From Phragmitibacter flavus (GTDB lineage: Bacteria > Verrucomicrobiota > Verrucomicrobiia > Verrucomicrobiales > Verrucomicrobiaceae): 64,000 nt of DNA. The translations under genes and the position numbers were made by a program. Shown in pieces: positions 32,564 to 40,813 of this stretch; within the stretch, counting starts at the first letter, position 1; every line of letters begins with the position of its first letter. Location: positions 186,001 to 250,000 of the forward strand of contig NZ_VAUV01000002.1 of the NCBI RefSeq assembly GCF_005780165.1, given 5' to 3'. The notes under the pieces were generated by a model. The model saw only the letters and a program-made list of their open reading frames with translations, was not told the DNA's origin and made no database searches.

Positions 32564-33610
32564 TTATTTTTTGAGGCCGTGGTCTTGTTCGAGGTGCTGG
32601 CGGAGGAGGTCGTCGCCAAAGTCGCCGTTGAAGTCGCGCCAGACGGTGTGGATGTGATTGGCGTTGTTTTGGGTGTTGTCGTATTCGAGAAGGAAGCTTT
32701 TGCCCTGGACGCGATAGTAGTGGGGTTCGTTGGGTTTGCGGCTGCCGGCCCAGGCGAAATGGAGGGGGCCTTCGGTGAGGATTTCCTTCCAGCGGTCTTC
32801 GGCAACTTCAGGTCGCATGCGGAACAGGTGGGTGCGGACGAGTTGCTGGAGATAGGTGGTTTGCGATTCGCTGAAGTCGGCGGTGGAGAGACCGAGGGGC
32901 TCCAGAGTTTTGGCTTTACGACTGTTGCCGGTGAGGATGTCGGGATAAGCTTTCTCGCTGACGAGGGCTTGTTTCCATTGTTGGTCGTTGAGGGAGGCGG
33001 CGAGGGTGCGGCCGTGGTCTTCTTCTTCGGCGAGGACGCGGAGTCCGGCGCGGGGGCCTTGACGAATTTCGGCGGGATTGGAGCCGAAGAAGTGGGGGGC
33101 GGTGCGCAGGAGGTGACCGTTTTTGATGGTGTAATTCAGGGAGAGGTGATGGCCTTCGAAGCGCCAGCCCCAAATGCTTTTCATGGAGGGTTCGCCGAAG
33201 ATGCTGAGGTGGTATTTGGCGGGGTTGCGACGTTCGCGGACGGAGGCTTTATCTTTGGGGTCGGTGCGGGTGGCGGATTCGATTTCGAAGAGGAGATCTT
33301 CGAGGGAGATGATGTCGTTGACACGACGGTAGCCCTGGGCGCTGAGGCCGGTGTTGATGAGGGTGTGAGCGAGTTTTTGCTGGGCCTCGGTCATGTCGCG
33401 GAAGGAGAGGCCTTTGCGTTCGCGGGGGACGAAGTGCCAGTTGACGCGTTCTTCGGATTCGAAGGGAAAAAGGGTTTTGGTTTTTTGTTCGGCGTTGAGG
33501 CTGGCGGTGAAGGTGTTGGCGGCCCTAGCCATATCGTCGGCGACTTTTTCGTGGGCGAAGACCGTGGTGGTGAGGGAAGCTAGAAACAGGAGAAGGGCGA
33601 AGCGCGGCAT
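32564..33610 (-). CDS. Secreted DUF3500-family protein
   Basis: This 348-aa protein has a signal peptide (MPRFALLLFLASLTTTVFA) and the DUF3500 pattern: LFPFESEERVNWHFVPRERK, the GLSFRDMTEAQQKLAHTLIN stretch, FGEPSMKSIWGWRFEGHHLS with LNYTIKNG, and near the end HYYRVQGKSFLLEYDNTQNN with HIHTVWRDFNGDFG. The conserved His, Asp and Trp residues suggest an enzyme or metal-binding protein, but the family's role is not known to me. It is a stand-alone gene. Its upstream region is shared with the blaI-like operon. Confidence 0.82.
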   Translation of the reverse strand: MPRFALLLFLASLTTTVFAHEKVADDMARAANTFTASLNAEQKTKTLFPFESEERVNWHFVPRERKGLSFRDMTEAQQKLAHTLINTGLSAQGYRRVNDIISLEDLLFEIESATRTDPKDKASVRERRNPAKYHLSIFGEPSMKSIWGWRFEGHHLSLNYTIKNGHLLRTAPHFFGSNPAEIRQGPRAGLRVLAEEEDHGRTLAASLNDQQWKQALVSEKAYPDILTGNSRKAKTLEPLGLSTADFSESQTTYLQQLVRTHLFRMRPEVAEDRWKEILTEGPLHFAWAGSRKPNEPHYYRVQGKSFLLEYDNTQNNANHIHTVWRDFNGDFGDDLLRQHLEQDHGLKK

Positions 33611-33666
33611 GGGATAGGTTTACGGGGGAGGAACCTGGTTTTTTTCGAGTGAATGAAAAATCGACG

Positions 33667-33710
33667 ATCTACGAAAGAATTCGTTTGATAGAACGAAGGG
33701 CTTCGTAGAT
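33667..33710. promoter_or_regulatory. Candidate BlaI operator upstream of the blaI-like gene
   Basis: Perfect 9-bp arms ATCTACGAA (33667-33675) and TTCGTAGAT (33702-33710) flank an inner inverted repeat TCGTT...AACGA (33681-33696). The element ends 9 bp before the blaI-like start codon. BlaI/MecI proteins bind dyads of TACA/TGTA type, and TACGAA/TTCGTA resembles these, so autoregulation is plausible. Confidence 0.5.
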
Positions 33711-33719
33711 GATGGCGAC

Positions 33720-34115
33720 ATGGCGGATTTAATGAATCAAAAACCGACGGCGGCGGAGTTGGCTCTGTTAAGGGTGTTGTGGGAGCGGGGGCCGAGCACG
33801 GTGCGGGAGGTGATGGAGCATCTGGCGGGTGAGAAGGAGATGGGGTATACGACGGTGCTGAAGTTTTTGCAGATCATGTTGGGCAAGGGGCTGGTGAAAC
33901 GGGATGAGGCGGGCAAAACCCATGTGTATGAGGCGGGGATTCCGGCGGAAAGGATGCAGCGGAGGTTGGTGGGGGATTTGATGGAAAAAGTTTTTGCGGG
34001 ATCGGTGAGTCAGTTGGTGATGCATGCGCTGGGGGCGAAGAAAGCGAGCAAGAAGGAGATTTTGGCGATTCGGGGATTGTTGGATGAACTTGAGAAGGGA
34101 GGGAACAAGTCATGA
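33720..34115 (+). CDS. BlaI/MecI/CopY-family repressor
   Basis: This 131-aa winged-helix repressor of the BlaI family has recognition-helix and wing motifs LRVLWERGPSTVREVMEHLA, MGYTTVLKFLQIMLGKGLVK and RDEAGKTHVYEAGIPAERMQ. The C-terminal dimerisation segment ends KKEILAIRGLLDELEKGGNKS. The classical role is to repress an operon until a membrane protease triggered by a cell-wall signal inactivates it. The stop overlaps the following M56 gene by 4 nt (ATGA), so the two are translationally coupled. Alternative identities (CopY) are unlikely because of the M56 partner. Confidence 0.88.
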   Translation: MADLMNQKPTAAELALLRVLWERGPSTVREVMEHLAGEKEMGYTTVLKFLQIMLGKGLVKRDEAGKTHVYEAGIPAERMQRRLVGDLMEKVFAGSVSQLVMHALGAKKASKKEILAIRGLLDELEKGGNKS

Positions 34116-36895
34116 GTGGATGGATGATGGAGTGGTTATCGCATCCACTGATGCAAGAGGTGGCAGTGACGTTGGGGCATTCGCTTTGGCAGGGGACGGT
34201 GGTGGCCGTGGGGCTGGCGGTGGTGTTGAAGATGATGCGGAGTGCGGGGGCGGGAATGAGATATGGGGTGTGCTGTTTGGCGTTGGTCGGTTTGGTTTTG
34301 TGGCCGGTGTGGACGTGGTGGCAGATGGGGCGAGGGACGGGTTTGGAGGTGGTGGAGATGCCATGGGATCAAGTGATGGGAAGTGGAGACATGACGGCGA
34401 TGACGCAGGTTGGGGGCAATGGGAGTGAGGAGGTCGATATGGTGGCGAGCGGAGGAGCGAAGGTGGAGAAAGGTCGAAGGTTGCCGATTTGGGGATGGCT
34501 GATGGTTGGTTGGCTGAGTGGGATGATGCTGCTGACGGTGTGGCGGACGATGGGATGGTGCGCCTTGAGGCGATTGAAGGTGGGGGCGGTGCCGTTGAGT
34601 GGCGAATTTGAAACGCTGGCGAGGCGTTTGGCGCGGAAGATGAGAGTGGGACGGCGGGTGGTGGTTTACTGGTCGGACAAGGTGGGTGGACCGCTGGTTT
34701 TTGGATGGTGGAGGCCGGTAGTATTGCTGCCGGTGTCGTTGATGACGGGGTTTACGGCGGCGCAGGTGGAGATGATCCTGGCGCATGAGTTTGCGCATGT
34801 GCGGCGTCAGGATTATTTGGTGAACCTGTTGCAGATGGTGACCGAGACAGTGTTGTTTTTTCACCCGGCGGTGTGGTGGATCAACCGGCAGATTCGTCGT
34901 GAGCGCGAGCATGCCTGTGATGAAGCGGTGGTGGCGGTGATGGGAGATGCCGATGGTTATGCGCGGACATTGACACAGTTGGCGGAGCGGGAGTTGGACG
35001 GGGTTCCATCGATGGCACTGGCGATGGCGGCTTCGGGTGAACGTGGGGATTTGTGGGTGCGGGTAACGCGGTTGGTGCGGATGACGGAGGGGCGTGAGGA
35101 GTTGAGGTTGTTCCCGGGGTTGGCTTGGGTGGGGGTGTTGTTGGTGGGAGTTGGCGTGTGGTTAATGCCGGCGGGCGGGGAGGTTTTGGCGGTTGAGGTC
35201 GAGCGTGAGTTGGTGCGCGGGGCGATTCGGGATCGGAATGGGGTGGCGTTGGCGGTTTCGGATAAAGTGGATCGGCAGGTCGTGTTTGATTTATCCAAAG
35301 TGATGGAGGCATTTGCGGCGAAACATGATGGAATTTTACCAATGCATGATCTCAAAGAGAAGGGGGCTGATGGTGAGTTCGCGGTGGTGGGGGAGGAACC
35401 GGACATCAAGGCGATGTTTGATGAGGTGGTGATCGCTGCCCTCAATAATCGGGGGATTGCCAAAGAGTATAACGCGAACGCTATGCGGATGCATTTTCGC
35501 GAGATGGCTGCAGGTGATCCTTGGATGTATCGTTCGGGTCTTACGATGGAAGAGGTAAAGGCATTGACGGAGATGGCGGTCGAATTGCCAGGAATCGCAA
35601 CGCGGGTGGTGAAGTTGAGGCGGTATCCGTTCGGGGAGCTGGCGAGCCACGTGACGGGTTACGTTAGTCAGCCCGATGATCAGAGAGGAGGGAATGAATT
35701 GTTTGGGGTGGCCGGTGTGGAGAAGTCGATGGATGAGGTGCTGAAAACGGTGATTCATGGAAAACGCAGGCGGGGGGAGGATGTGTTTTTGACGTTGGAT
35801 ATGCGGGTTCAGCTGGTGATTGAACGGGCGTTGCGGGAGTTTGATTCAATTCCGAAGTTGGATCGAGGTGCGGCGGTGTTGATGGATGTGGAGACGGGGG
35901 ATGTTCTGGGCATGGTGTCGTGGCCGAGTTATGATCCGAATTGGTTTGTGCCATCGATCTCGCGGGATGACTTTCGGAAGTTGGTGAACGACTGGAGGAA
36001 TCCGATGTTTAACCGTGCCGTGAATACCTTTGGGCCTGGAGGTGCTTATTTGCCGGTGACTTGTCTGGCGGGGATTGCTGGGGGACAAAAGGATACGGTG
36101 TTTAACTGCACGGGGTCGGTGACTTTTGGGAGCAAGAGCATGAAGTGCTGGATCGCCACTAAAGGGGAGACTCATGGACCGCTGGGGATGCGGGAGGGGA
36201 TGGGACGTTCGTGCAACACGTATTTTTATCAGATGGGGAATGCGGCGGGGATCGACAACATCGTGAGCATCGGGAAGGCTTTGGGATTGGGGCAGAAGTC
36301 GGGGATTGAGTTGGAAGAAGAGGATCAGGGAATTCTTCCAAGTCCGGATTGGCTGGCGAAAAATCGGCCAAAGGAAAAATGGTCGGCGGGCTACACGGCG
36401 AATACCGCGATTGGTGCGGGGCAGGTGCTGGCGAGTCCATTGCAGATGACGACAGTGTATGCGGCGATTGCGAATGGGGGGACGGTGTGGAAGCCGAGGT
36501 TGGTGGATCGGTTGGGGAACAAGAAACGCCCGGCGCTGAGAGCGGGGTTTTTAGCGGAATATGGAGTGACTGCGGAGGGGATGAAGGAGATGCGTCTGGG
36601 GATGGAGGATGTGGTGCAGAAGTATTCGGCGCAGCAGGCGAAGAGTGAGAAGATCAGCATCGCGGGAAGGACGGGAACGGCGCAGAATTGGAGGCCGGAT
36701 GGGCGAAAGGACAATCATGTGTGGTTTTGTGGGTATGCTCCTGCGGAGAAGCCCAAGTGGGCATTGACGGTTTTTGTGCAGGGAGCGCATTCGGGTGGGT
36801 CGGTGGCGGCTCCGATCGCGAAACGGATCTTTGAGGATGTGGCGGCAATTGAGTCGGGGGAGTTGGAGGTGGATCTGGATTTGGAGAGAAAGTAG
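34112..36895 (+). CDS. BlaR1-like M56 metalloprotease fused to a degenerate penicillin-binding domain
   Basis: This 927-aa protein begins with an M56 membrane protease: N-terminal helices, then LAHEFAHVRRQDYLVNLLQ (His225, Glu226, His229) and RREREHACDEAVVA providing the third ligand. From about residue 369 it continues as a PBP2-type protein. The dimerisation domain starts RGAIRDRNGVALAVSDKVDR, and the transpeptidase domain has AVLMDVETGDVLGMVSWPSY. The SxxK position reads GPGGAYLPVTC, with Ser to Gly at 644 and Lys to Leu at 647, so acylation by beta-lactams is not expected. SxN is intact (Ser700, Asn702), and KTG is R853-T-G. The likely role is sensing wall precursors, muropeptides or drugs, and cleaving the coupled BlaI. 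Classical BlaR1 instead uses a class D beta-lactamase-like sensor. Confidence 0.85.
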   Translation: MSGWMMEWLSHPLMQEVAVTLGHSLWQGTVVAVGLAVVLKMMRSAGAGMRYGVCCLALVGLVLWPVWTWWQMGRGTGLEVVEMPWDQVMGSGDMTAMTQVGGNGSEEVDMVASGGAKVEKGRRLPIWGWLMVGWLSGMMLLTVWRTMGWCALRRLKVGAVPLSGEFETLARRLARKMRVGRRVVVYWSDKVGGPLVFGWWRPVVLLPVSLMTGFTAAQVEMILAHEFAHVRRQDYLVNLLQMVTETVLFFHPAVWWINRQIRREREHACDEAVVAVMGDADGYARTLTQLAERELDGVPSMALAMAASGERGDLWVRVTRLVRMTEGREELRLFPGLAWVGVLLVGVGVWLMPAGGEVLAVEVERELVRGAIRDRNGVALAVSDKVDRQVVFDLSKVMEAFAAKHDGILPMHDLKEKGADGEFAVVGEEPDIKAMFDEVVIAALNNRGIAKEYNANAMRMHFREMAAGDPWMYRSGLTMEEVKALTEMAVELPGIATRVVKLRRYPFGELASHVTGYVSQPDDQRGGNELFGVAGVEKSMDEVLKTVIHGKRRRGEDVFLTLDMRVQLVIERALREFDSIPKLDRGAAVLMDVETGDVLGMVSWPSYDPNWFVPSISRDDFRKLVNDWRNPMFNRAVNTFGPGGAYLPVTCLAGIAGGQKDTVFNCTGSVTFGSKSMKCWIATKGETHGPLGMREGMGRSCNTYFYQMGNAAGIDNIVSIGKALGLGQKSGIELEEEDQGILPSPDWLAKNRPKEKWSAGYTANTAIGAGQVLASPLQMTTVYAAIANGGTVWKPRLVDRLGNKKRPALRAGFLAEYGVTAEGMKEMRLGMEDVVQKYSAQQAKSEKISIAGRTGTAQNWRPDGRKDNHVWFCGYAPAEKPKWALTVFVQGAHSGGSVAAPIAKRIFEDVAAIESGELEVDLDLERK

Positions 36896-36950
36896 AAGGC
36901 TCGTCCCGAACCTTGGAGTTGAGATGAAAGGCCCGGGACGGACCTTCTAC
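36892..36950. repeat. GTAGAAGG palindromic repeat, full copy
   Basis: The arms GTAGAAGG-N2-CGTCCCG (36892-36914) and its inverted partner ending CCTTCTAC (36928-36950) match at 19 of 23 positions. The first arm includes the TAG stop codon of the M56 fusion gene. Related copies are at 29647-29669 and 40234-40291. Confidence 0.8.
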
Positions 36951-37008
36951 ATTTGAGCTTCACATCTGGCTTGGTTTCTGCTTTTTTGAGGTTCACGAAT
37001 TGAATCTC

Positions 37009-37614
37009 ATGATGCGTTTTTGGTTTCCTCTTTTGATGTTGGGTTGGGTGGTTTGCGTGGCTCCGGTGGAAGCGCATCCGGGGCATTATCATCCGCCGGA
37101 GGAGGTGGATGAGTTTGCGGATGCAGAGGCGTTTATGATGGGGGTGAAACATCCATTCACGGGCTTGGATCATTTGCTGGCGGCGCTGGCGGTGGGGGCT
37201 TTGGCTTTGGGGATGGGGAGGCAACAGGGGGCGGCGACGATGGGCGTGTTTTTTGCCGCGATGGCTTTTGGGTATGCGGCGGGTCATGTGGGGTTTGCGT
37301 TGCCGATGCTGGAGTCGGGCATGGCGCTGGCGGTGCTGGCGGCGGGGGTGTTGTTGATGTTGCAGCCGGGTTCAGGGGTTTGGCTGAAGTGGGGGGTGTT
37401 GGGATTGATTGGTTTTTGGAATGGGGGGGCTCACGGGATGGAGGCGGCGAATGCGGTTTATGGCTTGGGATTGCTGGCAGGGATGCTGTCAATTGCGGTG
37501 GTGGGAATTTTGGCGGCGGTGGCGGCGGGCAGATGGTCTCCTCAGGTGCCACGGTTGGCGGGGGCGGCGGTGGCGGTGGCGGGAGTGGTGCTGATTGTGA
37601 GCCGCCTGGGTTGA
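37009..37614 (+). CDS. HupE/UreJ-family nickel permease or accessory protein
   Basis: This membrane protein of about 201 aa has a leader (MMRFWFPLLMLGWVVCVAPVEA), a His-rich segment HPGHYHPPEE and the family signature HPFTGLDHLLAALAVGALALG. About six membrane helices follow, including AFGYAAGHVGFALPMLESGM and FWNGGAHGMEAANAVYG. HupE/UreJ proteins import nickel or assist nickel insertion for hydrogenases and ureases. Its position 24 bp before ureA assigns it to urease. The start is uncertain between ATG 37009 and 37012; a TTG at 37000 is also in frame. Confidence 0.85.
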   Translation: MMRFWFPLLMLGWVVCVAPVEAHPGHYHPPEEVDEFADAEAFMMGVKHPFTGLDHLLAALAVGALALGMGRQQGAATMGVFFAAMAFGYAAGHVGFALPMLESGMALAVLAAGVLLMLQPGSGVWLKWGVLGLIGFWNGGAHGMEAANAVYGLGLLAGMLSIAVVGILAAVAAGRWSPQVPRLAGAAVAVAGVVLIVSRLG

Positions 37615-37638
37615 TGAAATTATTCCGCACGCTTTGTT

Positions 37639-37941
37639 ATGCATTTATCTCCTCGCGAAACGGAAAAGCTTTTGATTGTGGTGGCGGCTGATTTGGCGCG
37701 TCGACGTCGGGATCGGGGGGTAAAGTTGAATCACCCAGAGACGGTGGCGTTGATCACGGCGGAGATCATGGAGGGGGCGCGGGATGGGAGGTCGGTTTCG
37801 GATTTGATGAGTTATGGGACGACGCTCGTCAAACGCGATGAGGTGATGGAGGGGGTGCCGGAGATGATCCATGACGTGCAGGTGGAAGCGACTTTTCCCG
37901 ACGGGACGAAGCTGGTGACGGTGCACAATCCGGTGAGATGA
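37639..37941 (+). CDS. ureA: Urease subunit gamma
   Basis: This 100-aa subunit has the family sequence [20 protein letters not shown], the [20 protein letters not shown] block and the C-terminal [20 protein letters not shown]. It forms part of the (alpha-beta-gamma)3 urease, which hydrolyses urea to ammonia and carbamate. Full length and conserved residues indicate an intact subunit. It is separated from ureB by 161 bp, much of it occupied by a palindromic repeat, which is unusual for a urease operon. Confidence 0.95.
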   Translation: MHLSPRETEKLLIVVAADLARRRRDRGVKLNHPETVALITAEIMEGARDGRSVSDLMSYGTTLVKRDEVMEGVPEMIHDVQVEATFPDGTKLVTVHNPVR

Positions 37942-37964
37942 AGCTCGAGCAGGCTGAGTTTTTT

Positions 37965-38049
37965 AACCACAGATGGACACAGATGAACGCAGATAAATGC
38001 CTTTGGTTCTGAACTCAGGATCTGTGTTTATCTGTGTCCATCTGTGGTT
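37965..38049. repeat. AACCACAGATG-type palindromic repeat between ureA and ureB
   Basis: The 20-nt arm at 37965-37984 and its reverse complement at 38030-38049 match perfectly, and the match extends inward at 8 of the next 10 positions. A related copy lies at 60195-60267 with 19 of 20 matches. Between 38068 and 38102 a pyrimidine-rich run of CTTCTGA/CTTCTAA-like words follows. Confidence 0.9.
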
Positions 38050-38102
38050 CTGAATTTGTATTTTTAACTTCTGATTTTCGACTTCTAACTTCCGACTTTC
38101 TT

Positions 38103-38414
38103 ATGATTCCTGGTGAATATGTCCATCCTGTGGGGGCTCCGATGTTGGAGGCGAATGTGGGGTTGGCGACTTGTCTGGTGCAGGTGGCCAATACGGGGGA
38201 CCGGCCGGTGCAGGTGGGAAGTCACTTTCATTTTTTTGAGGTGAATACCGGGCTGGTGTTTGATAGAGCGGCGGCGCGGGGGTTTCGATTGAATATCCCG
38301 GCGGGCACTGCCGTTCGGTTTGAGCCGGGGGACACGAGGGAGGGGGAGTTGGTGGCGTTTGCGGGGAAACGCGAGGGTTATGGCTTGAATGGGTTGGTGG
38401 GTGGGCCGTTGTAG
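38103..38414 (+). CDS. ureB: Urease subunit beta
   Basis: This subunit has 103 aa with the family sequence [40 protein letters not shown] and [20 protein letters not shown], ending NGLVGGPL. It is the structural partner of UreA and UreC. The start is ATG 38103, which gives the family's MIPGE N-terminus; the open frame extends upstream to 38034 through the repeat region and is not coding there. ureC begins 53 bp downstream after a perfect hairpin. Confidence 0.95.
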   Translation: MIPGEYVHPVGAPMLEANVGLATCLVQVANTGDRPVQVGSHFHFFEVNTGLVFDRAAARGFRLNIPAGTAVRFEPGDTREGELVAFAGKREGYGLNGLVGGPL

Positions 38415-38429
38415 AATTAGCTGAATGAC

Positions 38430-38449
38430 GGACGCGACGCAGCGCGTCC
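38430..38449. repeat. Short perfect hairpin between ureB and ureC
   Basis: GGACGCG and CGCGTCC form perfect 7-bp arms around a 6-nt loop, between the ureB stop and the ureC start. It may be a remnant of a dispersed repeat or a processing or attenuation structure. No T-run follows. Confidence 0.5.
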
Positions 38450-38467
38450 CTACCGATTTTTTTGATT

Positions 38468-40192
38468 ATGGGATTACAGATTTCACGCAAGCAACACGCC
38501 AGCATGTTTGGTCCGACGGTGGGGGATCAGGTGCGGTTGGCGGACACGGAACTTTTTGTCGAGGTGGAACGGGACTTGATCGCGGAGATGGGGGGGTATG
38601 GCAATGAGGTGAAGTTTGGCGGAGGGAAAGTGATTCGTGATGGGATGGCGCAGTCGCCACTGGCTTTGGATGTGGACGCGCTGGATTTGGTGATCACGAA
38701 TGCATTGATCATTGACGCGATTCAGGGGGTGATTAAGGCGGACATTGGGATCAAGGGCGGGCGGATTGTTGGGATCGGGCATGCAGGGAATCCGCTTTTG
38801 CAGGATGGGGTGGACATGATCGTGGGGGCGGCGACGGAGGTGATCGCGGGAGAAGGGTGCATCATCACGGCGGGGGGGATCGACACGCACATTCATTTTA
38901 TTTGTCCGCAGCAGATTGAGCATGCCCTGGCGAGTGGGATTACCACGATGTTTGGCGGCGGAACGGGTCCGGCGCATGGCACTTATGCGACGACTTGCAC
39001 GCCGGGTAAGTGGAACATTGAGCGGATGCTGGAGGCGGCGGAGGAATATCCGATGAATTTGGGATTCATGGGCAAGGGGAACTGCTCAACGCCGGAGCCG
39101 TTGCGTGAGCAGGTGCGGGCGGGGGCGATTGGGCTGAAGTTGCATGAGGACTGGGGGACGACTCCTGCGGCGATTGATACGTGTCTGGGCGTGGCGGATG
39201 AGATGGACATTCAGGTGGCGATTCACACAGACACGCTGAACGAGGCGGGGTTTGTGGAGAGTTCGATTGGGGCGTTTAAGGGAAGGACGATTCATACGTT
39301 CCACTCGGAAGGCGCGGGCGGAGGACATGCGCCGGATATCATTCGGGTTTGCGGCGAGCCGAATGTGCTGCCGGCTTCGACAAATCCGACGCGGCCGTTC
39401 ACGGTGAACACGATTGATGAGCACCTGGACATGCTGATGGTGTGTCATCACTTGGACTCGAAGATCCCGGAGGATGTGGCATTTGCGGAATCGAGGATTC
39501 GGCCGGAGACGATTGCGGCGGAGGATTTGCTGCATGACTTGGGGGCGATGTCGATCATGTCGAGTGACAGTCAGGCGATGGGACGGATTGGGGAGGTGAT
39601 CACGCGGACCTGGCAGACGGCGCACAAGATGAAGACGCAGTTTGGCAAGCTGGAGAGCGATGTGCATCAGGCAGGGGACAATTTCCGGGCGCTGCGTTAT
39701 GTGGCGAAATACACGATCAACCCAGCGATTGCGCAGGGGATTGCGCATGAAGTGGGATCGATTGAGGTGGGCAAGCTGGCGGACTTGGTGGTGTGGAAAC
39801 CGGCGTTTTTTGGGGTGAAGCCCGAGGTGATTTTGAAGGGAGGATTGATTGCGATGGCGAACATGGGGGATCCGAATGCGAGCATTCCGACGCCGCAGCC
39901 GATGTTTTATCGTCCTCAGTTTGCGGCGCATGGTCGGGCAAAGTATAAGACGTCGCTGACGTTTGTGAGTCAGGCAGGGTTGGAGGCGGGGGTGAAGGAG
40001 CTGGGGTTGCAGAAGACGCTGGCGGTGGTGAAGAAGTGCCGGGGGATTGGGAAGAAGGATCTGATTTGGAATGATTATCTGCCGAAGATTGAGGTGGATC
40101 CCGATACTTACATTGTGAAGGCGGATGGACGGGAGTTGCGGTGTGAACCGGCATCGGTGCTGCCGATGGCGCAGCGGTATTTTTTGTTTTGA
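38468..40192 (+). CDS. ureC: Urease subunit alpha, catalytic
   Basis: This 574-aa subunit carries the dinuclear nickel site. The metal-binding [11 protein letters not shown] is present, as are the carbamylated Lys224 in [15 protein letters not shown], the [12 protein letters not shown] and [15 protein letters not shown] ligand regions, and the mobile flap [20 protein letters not shown] with its catalytic histidine. All appear intact. The start is ATG 38468. Urease accessory genes ureD, ureE, ureF and ureG, needed for nickel insertion, are not found nearby: after ureC come only repeats and a ferredoxin gene. The operon is HupE-ureABC. Confidence 0.96.
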   Translation: MGLQISRKQHASMFGPTVGDQVRLADTELFVEVERDLIAEMGGYGNEVKFGGGKVIRDGMAQSPLALDVDALDLVITNALIIDAIQGVIKADIGIKGGRIVGIGHAGNPLLQDGVDMIVGAATEVIAGEGCIITAGGIDTHIHFICPQQIEHALASGITTMFGGGTGPAHGTYATTCTPGKWNIERMLEAAEEYPMNLGFMGKGNCSTPEPLREQVRAGAIGLKLHEDWGTTPAAIDTCLGVADEMDIQVAIHTDTLNEAGFVESSIGAFKGRTIHTFHSEGAGGGHAPDIIRVCGEPNVLPASTNPTRPFTVNTIDEHLDMLMVCHHLDSKIPEDVAFAESRIRPETIAAEDLLHDLGAMSIMSSDSQAMGRIGEVITRTWQTAHKMKTQFGKLESDVHQAGDNFRALRYVAKYTINPAIAQGIAHEVGSIEVGKLADLVVWKPAFFGVKPEVILKGGLIAMANMGDPNASIPTPQPMFYRPQFAAHGRAKYKTSLTFVSQAGLEAGVKELGLQKTLAVVKKCRGIGKKDLIWNDYLPKIEVDPDTYIVKADGRELRCEPASVLPMAQRYFLF

Positions 40193-40233
40193 GGTTGTTT
40201 GCCACGAAAGATCACAGAAAACACAAAAGGAAA

Positions 40234-40291
40234 GTAGAAGGGCCGTCCCGGCCCTTGGGTGGAAAGGCAAGGCTCGGGACGAACCTTCTAC
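40234..40291. repeat. GTAGAAGG palindromic repeat, full copy
   Basis: The arms GTAGAAGG-N2-CGTCCCG (40234-40256) and the inverted partner ending CCTTCTAC (40269-40291) are close copies of those at 36892-36950. The element lies 41 bp downstream of ureC and may form a stem-loop at the end of the urease message. Confidence 0.8.
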
Positions 40292-40300
40292 TTTGTTGCA

Positions 40301-40336
40301 TAAAAAAAGCCGTGACCCCGGGTGGAGGCACGGCTT
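40301..40336 (-). terminator. Intrinsic terminator of the ferredoxin gene
   Basis: On the minus strand, arms AAGCCGTG and CACGGCTT (8 bp) enclose a GC-rich loop and are followed directly by TTTTTTT. The hairpin lies 24 bp beyond the ferredoxin stop codon. Confidence 0.85.
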
Positions 40337-40360
40337 GAAAATGAGGACTAAAGTGACGGT

Positions 40361-40594
40361 TTATTCGCCGTCTTCGCCGATGGCTTCAACCGGGCAACCG
40401 GCGAGGGCTTCTTCACAGAGCTGGATTTCTTCGGCGCTCTCGGGTTGCTTGAAGACGTAGCTGTGACCGCCGTCGTCATCGCGGGTGAAATTGGAGGGGG
40501 CGGTTTCGCGGCAGAGGTCGCAGTCAATGCACTGATCGTCCACGTAGAATTTGCCTGTGGTGTTTTGAGGATATTTGTTTTCGACGTCGGCCAT
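40361..40594 (-). CDS. Single [4Fe-4S] ferredoxin
   Basis: This 77-aa acidic protein has the cluster motif CIDCDLC (Cys22, Cys25, Cys28) with the fourth ligand Cys67 in AGCPVEAIG. An extra Cys60 is present. It matches small monocluster ferredoxins that serve as low-potential electron carriers. The start is the ATG whose complement is at 40592-40594; an upstream in-frame start would add 19 residues not resembling the family. The gene has its own terminator and is convergent with the urease operon. A 219-bp region separates it from the divergent hemQ gene. Confidence 0.85.
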   Translation of the reverse strand: MADVENKYPQNTTGKFYVDDQCIDCDLCRETAPSNFTRDDDGGHSYVFKQPESAEEIQLCEEALAGCPVEAIGEDGE

Positions 40595-40813
40595 GGAAGG
40601 TGGGTGGGAAGTATTGTCGTTGGAGGGTAATCCCAGATGCAGGGGCTGCAACTGGATTTTGGCGAACGGACTTTTTGATTTTGAGTAAAGGAAAAGGCGT
40701 TCGATTAAGGTCGCTGAAGCATTGGGCGGGCCAATTGGATTTTTTGTTTCGTGTGGGTTGCTTCAAGGGCCGGGGAGTGGCAGGGTGCTGGCCTGCTGAG
40801 TTTTTTTATTTTT

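Noticed and set aside
39086-40270. A 394-codon minus-strand frame antisense to ureC.
   Set aside because: It is Arg/His-rich antisense translation of an intact urease subunit.
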